Shown here one piece after another: positions 8,239 to 16,433 of a DNA stretch of 43,119 nucleotides. Every line of letters starts with the position of its first letter. Position 1 is the stretch's first letter. Source of the DNA: Isoptericola sp. (GTDB lineage Bacteria; Actinomycetota; Actinomycetes; Actinomycetales; Cellulomonadaceae); assembly GCA_031181105.1 (NCBI GenBank), contig JAPSLD010000004.1, forward strand, positions 1 through 43,119, read 5' to 3'. Both the position numbers and the translations under genes were made by a program. Below the pieces are notes generated by a model. It searched no databases and was not told the origin of the DNA. It saw only the letters and a program-made list of their open reading frames with translations.

Positions 8239-8544
8239 AGCCTTGTCATCGTCCCGTCATACAGATGCTGTGGGCTGGCGCCCGCACGGCGTGCGGGGCG
8301 CGTCGATCTTTCCTCGCCCGGTCCGGTGGTGCCAACATCCGGGCGGCCCGGCATATTCTCGTTCACCACACCTTCACGCTGCGGGCACCCGTTCGCAGGT
8401 CGACACACCGCAGGTCCACAGGCCCGCTGCCCGCGCGCGGCGTCGACGCAGGTGACGAGCCGCACACCCGGGAGCGGTCGTCAAGATGCATCCGCATCCC
8501 GAGACAAGGTTTCGTGATTCGGACACTCTGCCTACCGTCCCGCC
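8239..8544. other. 306-bp intergenic region between divergent murA and MHS transporter genes
   Basis: No credible gene. It contains a 7-bp-stem inverted repeat at 8281-8297 (CCCGCAC-GGC-GTGCGGG), a TATGAC hexamer on the minus strand at 8256-8261 that could serve murA, an AT-rich CATATTC at about 8352-8358, and the plus-strand -10 of the transporter at 8533. A minus-strand ORF across 8235-8465 looks like chance. Confidence 0.6.
8533..8538 (+). promoter_or_regulatory. -10 element of the MHS transporter gene, leaderless
   Basis: TACCGT, then 6 nt to the ATG at 8545. A possible -35 (TTCGTG) sits 16 bp upstream. Confidence 0.55.
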
Positions 8545-9912
8545 ATGACCACCACCTCCGTTGCCTCTGGCGCGCCCGGAACCTCCGGCGCGTCACCGAC
8601 CGCCGCCAACTCCCGCGGCCGCGTCGTCGTGGCGTCCCTGATCGGGACGTCGATCGAGTTCTACGACTTCTACGCCTACGCCACCGCGGCCGTGCTCGTC
8701 TTCCCGACGGTGTTCTTCGCCTCCCAGAGCCACGCGACGGCGCTCCTGGCGTCGTTCGCCGTGTTCGGCGTCGCGTTCGTGGCGCGCCCGCTCGGTTCCG
8801 TGCTGTTCGGCCACTTCGGGGACCGCGTCGGCCGCAAGGCGACGCTCGTCGCGTCGCTGCTCGTCATGGGTGTCGCCACCTTCGTCATCGGGCTCATCCC
8901 GCCGGCCTCGACGCCGGGGTGGGCGGTGGCCGCCCCGGCGATCCTCGTGCTGTGCCGGTTCTGCCAGGGCCTCGGCCTCGGCGGCGAGTGGAGCGGCGCG
9001 GCGCTGCTGGCCACGGAGAACGCGCCGGAGGGGCGCCGCGCGATCTGGGGCACCTTCCCCCAGCTGGGCGCGCCGATCGGCTTCATCCTCGCGAACACGG
9101 TCTTCATCGGCCTGGCCAACACCCTGAGCGAAGAGCAGTTCCAGGCCTGGGGCTGGCGCGTGCCGTTCCTGGCCAGCGCGATCCTCGTCGTCGTGGGGCT
9201 GTGGGTGCGCCTGCGGCTCATCGAGACGCCGGCGTTCCGCAAGGTGCAGGAGGCCAATGCCGTCGTCAACGTGCCCGTCGCGCGCGCGTTCACGGTCTCG
9301 TGGCGCCAGATCGTCGCGGGCACGTTCATCATGCTCGCCACGTACGTGCTGTTCTACCTGATGACCACGTTCACGCTCACGTACGGCACGACGCCGGCCT
9401 CCGAGACGCCCGCGGGCCTCGGCTACGAGCGCACCGACTTCCTGTGGATGCTCATCTTCGGCGTCGTCTTCTTCGGCGTGTTCACGCTCGTGTCCGGGCC
9501 GCTCGCCGAGCGCTTCGGCCGTCGCGCGCACCTCATCGTCGTCACCGCGGCGATCGCGGTCTTCGGCCTGCTGTTCGTGCCGCTGTTCAGCTCGGGCACG
9601 GTGGGCGTCCTGGCGCTGCTCGTGCTCGGCTTCTCGCTCATGGGCCTGACGTTCGGCCCGATGGCGGCCGTGCTGCCCGAGCTGTTCCCCGCGAACGTGC
9701 GGTACACCGGCTCCGCGGTGGCCTACAACGTGTCCTCGATCCTCGGTGCGGCCGTGGCCCCGTTCATCGCGGTGTGGCTGTGGACGCTCGCCGACGGGTC
9801 GACCGTGCTCGTCGGCGTCTACCTGACGGGGGCTGCTCTCGTCACGCTCGTCGCGCTGCTCCTGAGCCGCGAGACGAAGGACGTCGCGTACACCGACGAC
9901 ATCGGCGGCTGA
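8545..9912 (+). CDS. MFS transporter, metabolite:H+ symporter (MHS) family
   Basis: 455-residue, 12-helix permease. The first helix carries GTSIEFYDFYAYATAA, the hallmark of the MHS group (ProP, ShiA, KgtP, CitA relatives). The loop between helices 2 and 3 has GHFGDRVGRKATL, the MFS A-motif. CRFCQGLGLGGEWSGAALLATE in helix 4-5 is also diagnostic, and WGWRVPFLAS follows in helix 6. These are proton-coupled importers of carboxylates or zwitterionic osmolytes; the substrate is not predictable here. Monocistronic, closed by a strong terminator. Confidence 0.92.
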   Translation: MTTTSVASGAPGTSGASPTAANSRGRVVVASLIGTSIEFYDFYAYATAAVLVFPTVFFASQSHATALLASFAVFGVAFVARPLGSVLFGHFGDRVGRKATLVASLLVMGVATFVIGLIPPASTPGWAVAAPAILVLCRFCQGLGLGGEWSGAALLATENAPEGRRAIWGTFPQLGAPIGFILANTVFIGLANTLSEEQFQAWGWRVPFLASAILVVVGLWVRLRLIETPAFRKVQEANAVVNVPVARAFTVSWRQIVAGTFIMLATYVLFYLMTTFTLTYGTTPASETPAGLGYERTDFLWMLIFGVVFFGVFTLVSGPLAERFGRRAHLIVVTAAIAVFGLLFVPLFSSGTVGVLALLVLGFSLMGLTFGPMAAVLPELFPANVRYTGSAVAYNVSSILGAAVAPFIAVWLWTLADGSTVLVGVYLTGAALVTLVALLLSRETKDVAYTDDIGG

Positions 9913-9924
9913 CGGCCGCAGCCC

Positions 9925-9969
9925 GCACGGCGAGGCCCGGGTCGCGTCGCGGCCCGGGCCTCGCCGTGC
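9925..9969 (+). terminator. Strong hairpin terminator after the MHS transporter
   Basis: Perfect 17-bp stem (9925-9941 with 9953-9969) and an 11-nt loop, starting 12 bp after the stop codon. No U-tract follows, as is common in high-GC actinobacteria. Confidence 0.85.
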
Positions 9970-10018
9970 GCGAGCGCGGCGACGGCGCACCCGCCGTGCG
10001 AGCGGGTACCGGGTCGCG

Positions 10019-10024
10019 GACGCT
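10019..10024 (+). promoter_or_regulatory. -10-like element of the DUF6480 gene
   Basis: GACGCT, 6 nt before the ATG at 10031; a T-to-G variant of the TACGCT seen at other genes of this window. Confidence 0.35.
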
Positions 10025-10030
10025 CGTGGC

Positions 10031-10312
10031 ATGGGACCGAACGACCAGCACGAGCACCCGAGGGCGGCCGGCGAGGGCGGCCTCCCCGACCCGGACCCCG
10101 AGACGTCACCGACGGCCGGCGGGAGCGGGCCGGGCGGCGGCGTGGAGCCCGGCGAGACGCCCCCGGACGCCGGTCAGGTGAGCGCTCCGCAGGGGCACGA
10201 CGAGCACGGGCCGCGCCGCGGCTCGCCCTGGCTCTGGGTCGGCGGGATCGGGCTCGTGGTCCTCGTCGTCGCGCTGACCTTCATCGGCTACGCGGTGGGC
10301 ATCTGGGACTGA
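10031..10312 (+). CDS. Small single-pass membrane protein, DUF6480-like
   Basis: 93 residues: a disordered Pro/Gly/Glu-rich N-terminal part (about 60 residues) followed by one transmembrane helix, PWLWVGGIGLVVLVVALTFIGYAVGIW. This tail matches what I remember of the DUF6480 family of actinobacteria, whose function is unknown. No catalytic residues are visible. Converges on the ABC exporter gene, with a small hairpin between them. Confidence 0.75.
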   Translation: MGPNDQHEHPRAAGEGGLPDPDPETSPTAGGSGPGGGVEPGETPPDAGQVSAPQGHDEHGPRRGSPWLWVGGIGLVVLVVALTFIGYAVGIWD

Positions 10313-10324
10313 GCCGCGGTGCGG

Positions 10325-10339
10325 CCGCCGGCCCGGCGG
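10325..10339. terminator. Small GC hairpin between convergent genes
   Basis: CCGCCG-GCC-CGGCGG, a 6-bp stem, between the stops of the DUF6480 gene and the ABC transporter gene. Weak, possibly bidirectional. Confidence 0.4.
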
Positions 10340-10343
10340 AGCG

Positions 10344-12116
10344 TCAGCCCAGGCCCGACTGGGTGGTGTGCAGCTGGGCGTAGCGCCCGTCGGCCGCCAG
10401 CAGCTCGTCGTGCCCGCCCTGCTCGACGATGCGGCCCTCCTCGAGCACCACGATGCGGTCCGCCTGCCGGATCGTCGAGAGCCGGTGCGCGACGACGAGC
10501 GTCGTGCGGCCCCGCATCAACCGCGCGAGCGCCTCCTTCACGAGCCCCTCCGACTCCGGGTCCAGGGCGCTCGTCGCCTCGTCGAGCAGCAGGATGCGCG
10601 GGTCGCGCACCAGGGCGCGGGCGATGGCGAGCCGCTGACGCTGCCCGCCCGACAGCCGCGCCCCGCGTTCCCCGACGACCGTGTCCCAGCCCTGCGGCTG
10701 CTCCTGGACGAACTCCCACGCGTTGGCGTCCCGCAGCGCCTGCTCCACGCGCTCGTCGGTGGCGTGCGTCATCCCGTAGGCGACGTTGTCGCGGATGGTG
10801 CCCTCGAAGAGCACCGACTCCTGCGGGACGACGGAGACGAACCGCCGGACGGTGCGCAGGTCCAGCTGCTGCATGTCGGCGCCGTCGAGGAGGATGCGTC
10901 CGTCAGTGGGCCGCAGGAAGCCGAGCACGAGGTTGAGCATCGTCGACTTGCCGGACCCCGAGGAGCCGACGAACGCGGTCGTCGAGCCCGCCGGGATGTC
11001 GAGGTCGATGCGGTGCAGCGCGTCGGCGTCGCCGCCCGGGTAGCGGTAGGAGGCGTGCTCGAGGCGGATTGACCCCGTGACCGAGCCCACCGGGCGCTTG
11101 CCCTCGTTCTGCTCGAGGTCCGGCTCCTGGAGCACCTCGGCGATCGAGCGCACGGACTCGAGCCCTCGCGCTCCGACGGGGATGAGCATGAGCAGCTGCG
11201 TCATCCCCTGGGTGAGCAGCGCGAAGTAGGTCGACAGCAGCACGACCTCGCCCGGGCTGATCGGCAGCAGCCCGGTGAGGGAGAACACCGCGGCCAGCAC
11301 CAGGCAGCCGACGCCGAGCAGCTGCATCGTCACCCACGACAGCGAGGCGACGTGGCCGTTGAGGATGTCGAGGTGCAGCCCCGCGCGCCGGACGCCGTCG
11401 GCCCCGCTCGCGACGCGCGTGACGGCGGTCTGCTCCAGGCCGTGGGCGCGGGTGACCGGGATGAGGGAGGCCATCTCGCCCACGCGTGCGGCAAGGCTCT
11501 CCATCTCCCGGCGGAAGGCCTCGTTGCGGGCGCGCGACCGCCGGCGCAGCCCCGCCCGCAGGCCGATCGCGATCGGCACCGCGAACGCGTAGAAGGGCAG
11601 GAACTGCGGGACGGCGACGGCCGTCATGGACACGGCGCCGATCAGCACCATGGTCGCCGACAGCAAGGGGTGGGCGACCTGCTGGAGCATGAGCTCGACG
11701 TTCTCGACGTCGCGCACGACCTTCGTCTGGACGATCGAGGAGCTCATGCGGGTGTGGTAGCCGATCGACAGGGACTGCAGCCGTGCCGCCAGGGCGTTGC
11801 GCAGGCCGGCACCGGTGTCGCGCACGACCGTCATGAAGCAGCGCGTGTACACCAGGTGGTTCGGGTAGTTCTGCAGGAGCAGGACGGTCGCGATCCCGAG
11901 CCAGCCCAGCACCGACCTCACCTCGCCGCGCTCGGCGACGATGTCGATGACGGCCGCGGTGATCACCGGCAGGAACCACAGCGGGATCTCCTTGAGCGCG
12001 AACGCCAGGAGGGCGACCGTCATCCGCCCCGGACGCCGGCGCAGCAGGCGCAGGACCGAGCGCAACGGACGTGCGCCGTCGATGAGCCCGTCGGCGGAAA
12101 GCGTTTGCTCGGCCAC
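10344..12116 (-). CDS. ABC transporter, fused permease/ATP-binding (exporter type)
   Basis: 590 residues. Residues about 30-320 form a six-helix type IV exporter membrane domain; the C-terminal ATPase has Walker A GSSGSGKST, Q-loop VVPQESVLFEGT, signature LSGGQRQRLAIARAL, Walker B ILLLDEATSALD and the H-loop VVAHRLS. All catalytic elements are intact, so a homodimeric exporter is likely; substrate (lipid, drug or peptide) is not evident and no peptidase domain is present. GTG start (VAEQTLSADG) with TACGCT 6 nt upstream. Single gene, preceded by the terminator of the neighbouring dehydrogenase. Confidence 0.92.
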   Translation of the reverse strand: MAEQTLSADGLIDGARPLRSVLRLLRRRPGRMTVALLAFALKEIPLWFLPVITAAVIDIVAERGEVRSVLGWLGIATVLLLQNYPNHLVYTRCFMTVVRDTGAGLRNALAARLQSLSIGYHTRMSSSIVQTKVVRDVENVELMLQQVAHPLLSATMVLIGAVSMTAVAVPQFLPFYAFAVPIAIGLRAGLRRRSRARNEAFRREMESLAARVGEMASLIPVTRAHGLEQTAVTRVASGADGVRRAGLHLDILNGHVASLSWVTMQLLGVGCLVLAAVFSLTGLLPISPGEVVLLSTYFALLTQGMTQLLMLIPVGARGLESVRSIAEVLQEPDLEQNEGKRPVGSVTGSIRLEHASYRYPGGDADALHRIDLDIPAGSTTAFVGSSGSGKSTMLNLVLGFLRPTDGRILLDGADMQQLDLRTVRRFVSVVPQESVLFEGTIRDNVAYGMTHATDERVEQALRDANAWEFVQEQPQGWDTVVGERGARLSGGQRQRLAIARALVRDPRILLLDEATSALDPESEGLVKEALARLMRGRTTLVVAHRLSTIRQADRIVVLEEGRIVEQGGHDELLAADGRYAQLHTTQSGLG

Positions 12117-12122
12117 CGGTCG

Positions 12123-12128
12123 AGCGTA
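12123..12128 (-). promoter_or_regulatory. -10 element of the ABC exporter gene, leaderless
   Basis: TACGCT on the minus strand, 6 nt from the GTG at 12116. It lies 18 bp past the upstream terminator hairpin. Confidence 0.55.
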
Positions 12129-12146
12129 CTCGACGTGGCGGCCTCG

Positions 12147-12173
12147 GGCCGGGCCGAGGACCTCGGCCCGGCC
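12147..12173 (-). terminator. Terminator hairpin after the SDR gene
   Basis: Perfect inverted repeat of 13 bp on each side of one base (12147-12159, 12161-12173), about 30 nt downstream of the SDR stop. Confidence 0.75.
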
Positions 12174-12203
12174 GTCCCGCGCCGCCGTGCGGACGGGACC
12201 GAC

Positions 12204-13094
12204 TTACAGCGGCCGGCCGCCGGTCACGCCGAGGCGGTCCCCCGTGATGTAGCTCGACTCCTGGGACGCGAAGAACACGTACAGCGGGGCGAGCTCGGCT
12301 GGCTGGCCGGCGCGGCCCAGGGGCGTGTCGGCGCCGAACTGCTCGACCTTCTCGTCGGGCATCGTGGCCGGGATCAGCGGCGTCCAGATCGGGCCCGGTG
12401 CCACCGCGTTGACCCGGATGCCTTCCTCCGCGACCTGCTGGGCGAGCCCCTTGGTGAAGTTGAGGATGGCCGCCTTGGTCGTGGCGTAGTCGAGGAGCTG
12501 GGGGCTCGGCTCGAACGCCTGGACCGACGTCGTGTTGATGATCGACCCGCCGCGCGGCAGGTGCTCCAGGGCGGCCTTGGTGATCCAGAACAGCGCGTAC
12601 ACGTTCGTCTTGAGCACCCGGTCGAGCTGGTCCGTCGTGATACCGCGCAGGCCCTCGTCCTGGGACATCTGGTACGCGGCGTTGTTCACGAGGACGTCCA
12701 GACCGCCCAGACCGGAGACGGCGTCCGCGACGAGCTGCTGGCAGAAGGACTCGTCGCGGATGTCGCCCGGCAGCAGGACGGCCTTGCGCCCGGCGTCCTC
12801 GACCCACCGCGCCGTGGTGCGGGCGTCCTCCTCCTCCTCGGGGAGGTAGGAGAGGGCGACGTCGGCCCCCTCGCGCGCGAACGCGATCGCCACGGCGCGG
12901 CCGATGCCCGAGTCGCCGCCGGTGATCAGGGCGCGCCGGCCCTCCAGGCGGCCGGAGCCCACGTAGCTCGACTCACCGTGGTCCGGCTCCTGCGACATGT
13001 CCCCGGTGAGGCCGGGAGGCTCGAGGTCGTCGGCCGGCTGGTTCGGCTGCGGGTGCTGCGTCGTCGGGTCCTGCGGCGTGGTCTGGTCGGACAT
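12204..13094 (-). CDS. SDR family oxidoreductase with N-terminal extension
   Basis: 296 residues. A polar N-terminal tail of about 45 residues (Pro/Gln/Asp-rich, SQEPDHGESSYVGSGRLEGR) precedes a classical short-chain dehydrogenase domain: cofactor loop ITGGDSGIGRA, NNAAYQ, the serine of NTTSVQAF, the catalytic Tyr/Lys in YATTK, and VNAVAPGPIWTPL. This arrangement is that of the YghA/YhdF-type SDRs often found with general stress genes. Start set at ATG 13094 because GGGGAG lies 6 nt upstream; the frame upstream is open but lacks a better site. It lies 70 bp downstream of the reductase on the same strand. Confidence 0.9.
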   Translation of the reverse strand: MSDQTTPQDPTTQHPQPNQPADDLEPPGLTGDMSQEPDHGESSYVGSGRLEGRRALITGGDSGIGRAVAIAFAREGADVALSYLPEEEEDARTTARWVEDAGRKAVLLPGDIRDESFCQQLVADAVSGLGGLDVLVNNAAYQMSQDEGLRGITTDQLDRVLKTNVYALFWITKAALEHLPRGGSIINTTSVQAFEPSPQLLDYATTKAAILNFTKGLAQQVAEEGIRVNAVAPGPIWTPLIPATMPDEKVEQFGADTPLGRAGQPAELAPLYVFFASQESSYITGDRLGVTGGRPL

Positions 13095-13164
13095 GGAGCG
13101 CTCCCCGTGTCGTGTCGGTTGCGGCGGAGTCTCCAGGATGGGCAGGTCGCGCGTCGCTCGCAGG

Positions 13165-14079
13165 TCAGTCGCCGTCGCGCGACGAGGTGCGCAGCCGGCC
13201 GGTGCGGCTGCGGAGCGCCGCGACGACGGCGGCCATGTCGGCACGGTCGTGGCCGAGCGCCTCCGTCTCCGCGAACAGCTGCGCGCAGACGTCCATTAAC
13301 GGTGACGCGCTACCGGACCGGCGCGCCTCCTGGACGACGAGGCGGCTGTTCTTGAGCACGTCGGGCACGGCGGCGTGCACGGTCCAGTCCTCGTGCACCA
13401 GCTTGGCTGCCTTGGCCCGCGACACGGCCGACGCCATCGGGCCCGCACCGAGGATCTGCTCGAGCAGGCGCGCGTCGAGGCCGTGCTCCTCCGCGAAGTG
13501 GAACGACTCGGCGAGCCCGGTCACGAGCGTGATGAGGACGGTGTTGACGGCGAGCTTCATGGTCAGCGCCCCGGGCACCTGCCCGCACCGGAAGACCGCG
13601 GAGCACATCGGGTCGAGGAGCGGTGCCACCCGGTCGACGTCTGCGTCGTCGCCGGCGACCATCGCGACCAGCTCCCCGTCGGCCGCGGGCTGCCGGGAAC
13701 CGGAGACCGGTGCCTCCACGTAGTGGCCGCCGCCGTCGCGGACCCGGGCGGCCACGGCCCGGGAGTGCTCGGGGGCCACCGTGCTCATCTGCACCACGAG
13801 CCGGCCGGCGAGCTCGACCGTCCCGTCGGACCGGACGACGTCGTCGGTGGCGTGCTCGTCGGACAGCATGAGGAACACCACCTCGCACCGCTCGAAGACC
13901 TCGGCCGCCGAGCCGGCGACGTCCGCGCCCGCGCGCGCCAGCCGGTCGCTCGCGGCGGCCGTCCTGTTCCAGACGAGCAGCGGCCGCGTCGCGACCAGGT
14001 TCGCCGCCATGGCGGACCCCATCACGCCGAGACCGATGAACCCGACGTCGGGCTCCCCTCGCCCCGCTCCGGCAGTCAC
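13165..14079 (-). CDS. 3-hydroxyisobutyrate dehydrogenase-like beta-hydroxyacid dehydrogenase
   Basis: 304 residues. N-terminal Rossmann domain GFIGLGVMGSAMAANL, the NADP-type loop WNRTAAASDRL, VQMSTVAPEHS, the substrate-binding EAPVSGSRQPAADGELVAMVAGD, and the catalytic lysine in ALTMKLAVNTVLI; C-terminal helical domain. Relatives include HIBADH, tartronate semialdehyde reductase, GLYR-type reductases and imine reductases. The start is GTG 14079: an ideal AGGAGGAGG lies 7 nt upstream and itself sits inside the alternative ATG-initiated reading from 14100. Contains one TTA leucine codon (13297-13299). Divergent from the MocR regulator, which probably controls it. Confidence 0.88.
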   Translation of the reverse strand: MTAGAGRGEPDVGFIGLGVMGSAMAANLVATRPLLVWNRTAAASDRLARAGADVAGSAAEVFERCEVVFLMLSDEHATDDVVRSDGTVELAGRLVVQMSTVAPEHSRAVAARVRDGGGHYVEAPVSGSRQPAADGELVAMVAGDDADVDRVAPLLDPMCSAVFRCGQVPGALTMKLAVNTVLITLVTGLAESFHFAEEHGLDARLLEQILGAGPMASAVSRAKAAKLVHEDWTVHAAVPDVLKNSRLVVQEARRSGSASPLMDVCAQLFAETEALGHDRADMAAVVAALRSRTGRLRTSSRDGD

Positions 14080-14086
14080 CGTCCGA

Positions 14087-14095
14087 CCTCCTCCT
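14087..14095 (-). promoter_or_regulatory. Ribosome binding site that fixes the reductase start
   Basis: AGGAGGAGG on the minus strand, 7 nt before GTG 14079. The ATG at 14100 would place this site inside the coding sequence. Confidence 0.8.
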
Positions 14096-14208
14096 GTCAT
14101 CGCTCGTGTCGTCGCTCGTGTCGTCGCTCGAGCCGTCCCGCGCGGCGCCCCCGCGCGACACCCGGTCGGTGCGGTCCGATCCCACCCCATCCAGTCGGCC
14201 GCGGCGCG

Positions 14209-14230
14209 GTCCAGTCCGCGCATACTGGAC
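14209..14230. promoter_or_regulatory. Candidate MocR operator overlapping the mocR promoter
   Basis: Perfect inverted repeat GTCCAGT-N8-ACTGGAC in the divergent intergenic region. The right arm overlaps CATACT (14221-14226), a -10-like hexamer 6 nt before the ATG at 14233. A further half-site ATCCAGTC lies at 14190-14197. CTGGAC is the core I recall for TauR-type MocR regulators. Confidence 0.65.
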
Positions 14231-14232
14231 TC

Positions 14233-15678
14233 ATGCCAGGACCGGTCCGACGGCTGTCGGCGCGTGAGCTCCTCGTCCTCGTGGGTGACCTGAGACCCGG
14301 CACGAGCGCGTACCGGGCGCTCGCCGACCGGATCCGGCTGCTCATCACCGACGGCCGGATCCCGGCCGGCACCCGCCTGCCGTCCGAGCGCGAGCTCGCC
14401 GCCGTGGCGGGACGGAGCCGGACGACGGTCGTGGCCGCCTACCGCTCCCTCCGGGAGTCCGGTCACGTCGTCACCCGGCACGGCTCCGGGAGCCTGGCGG
14501 CACTGCCGGCGCCGGGGACACCGCAGGGGCGCCCCGACCGCGGGGTCGACTTCGCCCGGGCGGTCCCGCCACCGGTCGAGGGCCTGGAGGAGATCCTCGC
14601 AGAGGTGTCGGCACGGATGGTCCGGGCGCTCGAGGGCCCGGGCTTCGACCTGCTGGGCAACGAGGCGCTCCGGCAGGCGATCGCGGACCGCTACACCGTG
14701 CGCGGCCTCGCCACGTCCGCGGACCAGGTCCTGGTGACCATGGGCGGCCAGCACGCCATCTCGCTCACGGCCCACACGTTCCTCTCCCGGTCGGACCTGG
14801 TCCTCGTCGAGTCGCCCGGCTACCCGCACGCCTACGAGGCGCTGCGGCGCGCGGGGGCGCGCCTGGTCACGACGCCGGTCACGACCGACGGGTGGGACGT
14901 CGAGCACCTGCTGGGCTCGATCCGGCGGCTGCGTCCCGCCGCCGCCTACCTGATCCCCGACTTCCACAACCCGACCGGCGCCTCCATGCGGCCACAGGAC
15001 CGGGCGCGGGTGGCCGAGGCGGCGCGTGCCGTGGGCACGGTGCTGATCATCGACGAGACCACCGCCGACCTGGGCATCGACCGGGCGTGGGACGACGGCC
15101 CGTTCGCCCGGCACGGGCACGCCGCCTCGCCGGGGTCCGGCTCCGGCGTCGTCACGATCGGGTCGCTCAGCAAGTCCGTCTGGGGAGGTCTGCGGCTCGG
15201 ATGGGTCCGCGCCGACGCCTCGGCCGTGCGCCGGCTCGTCCAGGCGCGCCCGGCCGGCGACCTCGGCACGCCGCAGCTGGAACAGCTGCTCGGCGAGCGG
15301 ATCGTCCGCGCGCTGCCGGAGCTGCTGCCGCGCCGCCGCGAGCTCCTGCGCGCGCACCGGGCGGCGTTGAGCGCGGCCCTGGCACGGCACCTCCCCCGGT
15401 GGCACGCGCCGTGGCCCGACGGCGGTCTGTCGATGTGGGTGCAGCTCGACCGTCCCGGCAGCTCGGCGCTGACGTCGGTCTGCGAGGCACGGGGCCTGTC
15501 CCTCGTCGCCGGGCCCCGGTTCTCCGTCGACGGGACGTTCGAGCGGTTCCTGCGCCTCCCGTTCACGTCACCGGTCGCCGACCTGGACGCGGGGGTGCGC
15601 TCGCTCGCGGAGTCGTGGGAGTTGCTCTCGTCCCGGCGACCGCTCGGCCACCGCTCCCGGATGCCCGAGATGGTCTGA
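14233..15678 (+). CDS. MocR family (GntR-HTH/aminotransferase-like) PLP-dependent regulator
   Basis: 481 residues. An N-terminal GntR winged helix (residues about 24-90, with GTRLPSERELAAVAGRSRTTVVAAYRSL) is joined to a fold-type I aminotransferase domain with FHNPTGASM, the cofactor aspartate in IIDETTADL (D274) and the PLP lysine in GSLSKSVWGGLRLGW (K314). The cofactor lysine is kept, so the regulator should sense PLP or a PLP adduct with an amino compound. Probable leaderless start. Divergent from a beta-hydroxyacid dehydrogenase and followed by a membrane-protein gene; CTGGAC-type repeats occur on both sides. No aminotransferase gene of its own is nearby. Confidence 0.93.
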   Translation: MPGPVRRLSARELLVLVGDLRPGTSAYRALADRIRLLITDGRIPAGTRLPSERELAAVAGRSRTTVVAAYRSLRESGHVVTRHGSGSLAALPAPGTPQGRPDRGVDFARAVPPPVEGLEEILAEVSARMVRALEGPGFDLLGNEALRQAIADRYTVRGLATSADQVLVTMGGQHAISLTAHTFLSRSDLVLVESPGYPHAYEALRRAGARLVTTPVTTDGWDVEHLLGSIRRLRPAAAYLIPDFHNPTGASMRPQDRARVAEAARAVGTVLIIDETTADLGIDRAWDDGPFARHGHAASPGSGSGVVTIGSLSKSVWGGLRLGWVRADASAVRRLVQARPAGDLGTPQLEQLLGERIVRALPELLPRRRELLRAHRAALSAALARHLPRWHAPWPDGGLSMWVQLDRPGSSALTSVCEARGLSLVAGPRFSVDGTFERFLRLPFTSPVADLDAGVRSLAESWELLSSRRPLGHRSRMPEMV

Positions 15679-15681
15679 GCC

Positions 15682-15710
15682 GGACCAGTCCACCGCACCC
15701 TGACTGGACC
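15682..15710. promoter_or_regulatory. Second CTGGAC inverted repeat, downstream of mocR
   Basis: GGACCAGTC (15682-15690) and GACTGGACC (15702-15710) form an 8-of-9 inverted repeat with 11 nt between. It could be a MocR operator for the membrane-protein gene at 15762, a weak terminator of mocR, or both. Confidence 0.5.
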
Positions 15711-15761
15711 GCGTGGCCGTCCGTACGTCGTGGTCTCCTGGTCGGCGACGGAGGGGGCGAC

Positions 15762-16433
15762 ATGCGCAGGACCGGCACCAGCGCGGACGGACGGGGCGCC
15801 GCGGACGGAGGACGCACCGCCGGCCCCCAGCCACCACCACTCGGGGGCCGAGGCGACCCGCTCTTCGGCGCGGGCGCGACGCGCGTCGAGAAGGTCCTCG
15901 CGTCCGGCGCCGGCCTGCTCGGCGCCCTGCTCGTGGCGGGGGCGGCGGCCGCGCAGGGTTCCGGGTGGAGCGCCGCGCAGTACGCCGTCGCGGTGGTCGT
16001 CGCGTTCGACGTGGTCGGCGGGGTCGTCGCGAACGGGCTCGGCTCGGCCAAGCGGGACCACTTCGGGCCCGCGTCGGCGACGGCGCGGACGGCGGCCGGG
16101 CGAGTCGCGCGGAGGCCGGTCGTGTTCACCGCGCTGCACGTGCACCCGATCGTCGTCGCGCTGCTCTACGACCCCGTCGTCTGGTGGTGGGGGGTGGCGT
16201 GGTACCTGGTGACACTGGTCGGCTCGGCCCTCGTGCGGCTGAGTCCCCTGTACCTGCAGCGGCCGGTCGCGCTCGCGTGGTGCGCCCTCGCGGCCGTCGG
16301 CGCCTCGTTCCTGCCGTCCCCGGCGCACTGGGGGTGGCTGCCGGTCGTCCTCGTGCTCAAGCTCGTGCTCGCGCACGCGGTCCAGGAGGAGCCGTACCGC
16401 CCGGCGTCGCGCCTGGGGGCGTCACGCCGATGA
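15762..16433 (+). CDS. Conserved integral membrane protein of unknown function
   Basis: 223 residues. A polar N-terminus (about 35 residues) ends in GDPLFGAGATRVEKVL, followed by four to five predicted helices: SGAGLLGALLVAGAAAA, AVAVVVAFDVVGGVVANGL, VVFTALHVHPIVVALLY with VVWWWGVAWYLVTLVGSAL, and LAWCALAAVGASFL/WLPVVLVLKLVLAHAV. The D-V-V-G-G-V-V-A-N and ALHVHP segments look familiar from uncharacterised actinobacterial membrane proteins, but I cannot name a family. GGAGGGGG at 15750-15757 is the ribosome site. Translationally coupled to the next small gene. Confidence 0.8.
   Translation: MRRTGTSADGRGAADGGRTAGPQPPPLGGRGDPLFGAGATRVEKVLASGAGLLGALLVAGAAAAQGSGWSAAQYAVAVVVAFDVVGGVVANGLGSAKRDHFGPASATARTAAGRVARRPVVFTALHVHPIVVALLYDPVVWWWGVAWYLVTLVGSALVRLSPLYLQRPVALAWCALAAVGASFLPSPAHWGWLPVVLVLKLVLAHAVQEEPYRPASRLGASRR

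Noticed and set aside
8281-8297. Riboswitch or leader upstream of murA
   Set aside because: Only one small hairpin is seen; there is no conserved riboswitch core and the TSS is unknown.
8235-8465. Minus-strand 76-aa ORF whose TGA overlaps the murA ATG
   Set aside because: The overlap looks like coupling, but the product is low in hydrophobic order, rich in Arg/Pro/Gly, has no ribosome site and no recognisable domain; it fits a chance ORF.
12096-12111. GAAAGCGTTTGC resembling a LacI-family operator at the ABC exporter start
   Set aside because: The half-sites are not symmetric around the central CG and the site lies within codons 2-7; no LacI-type gene is near.
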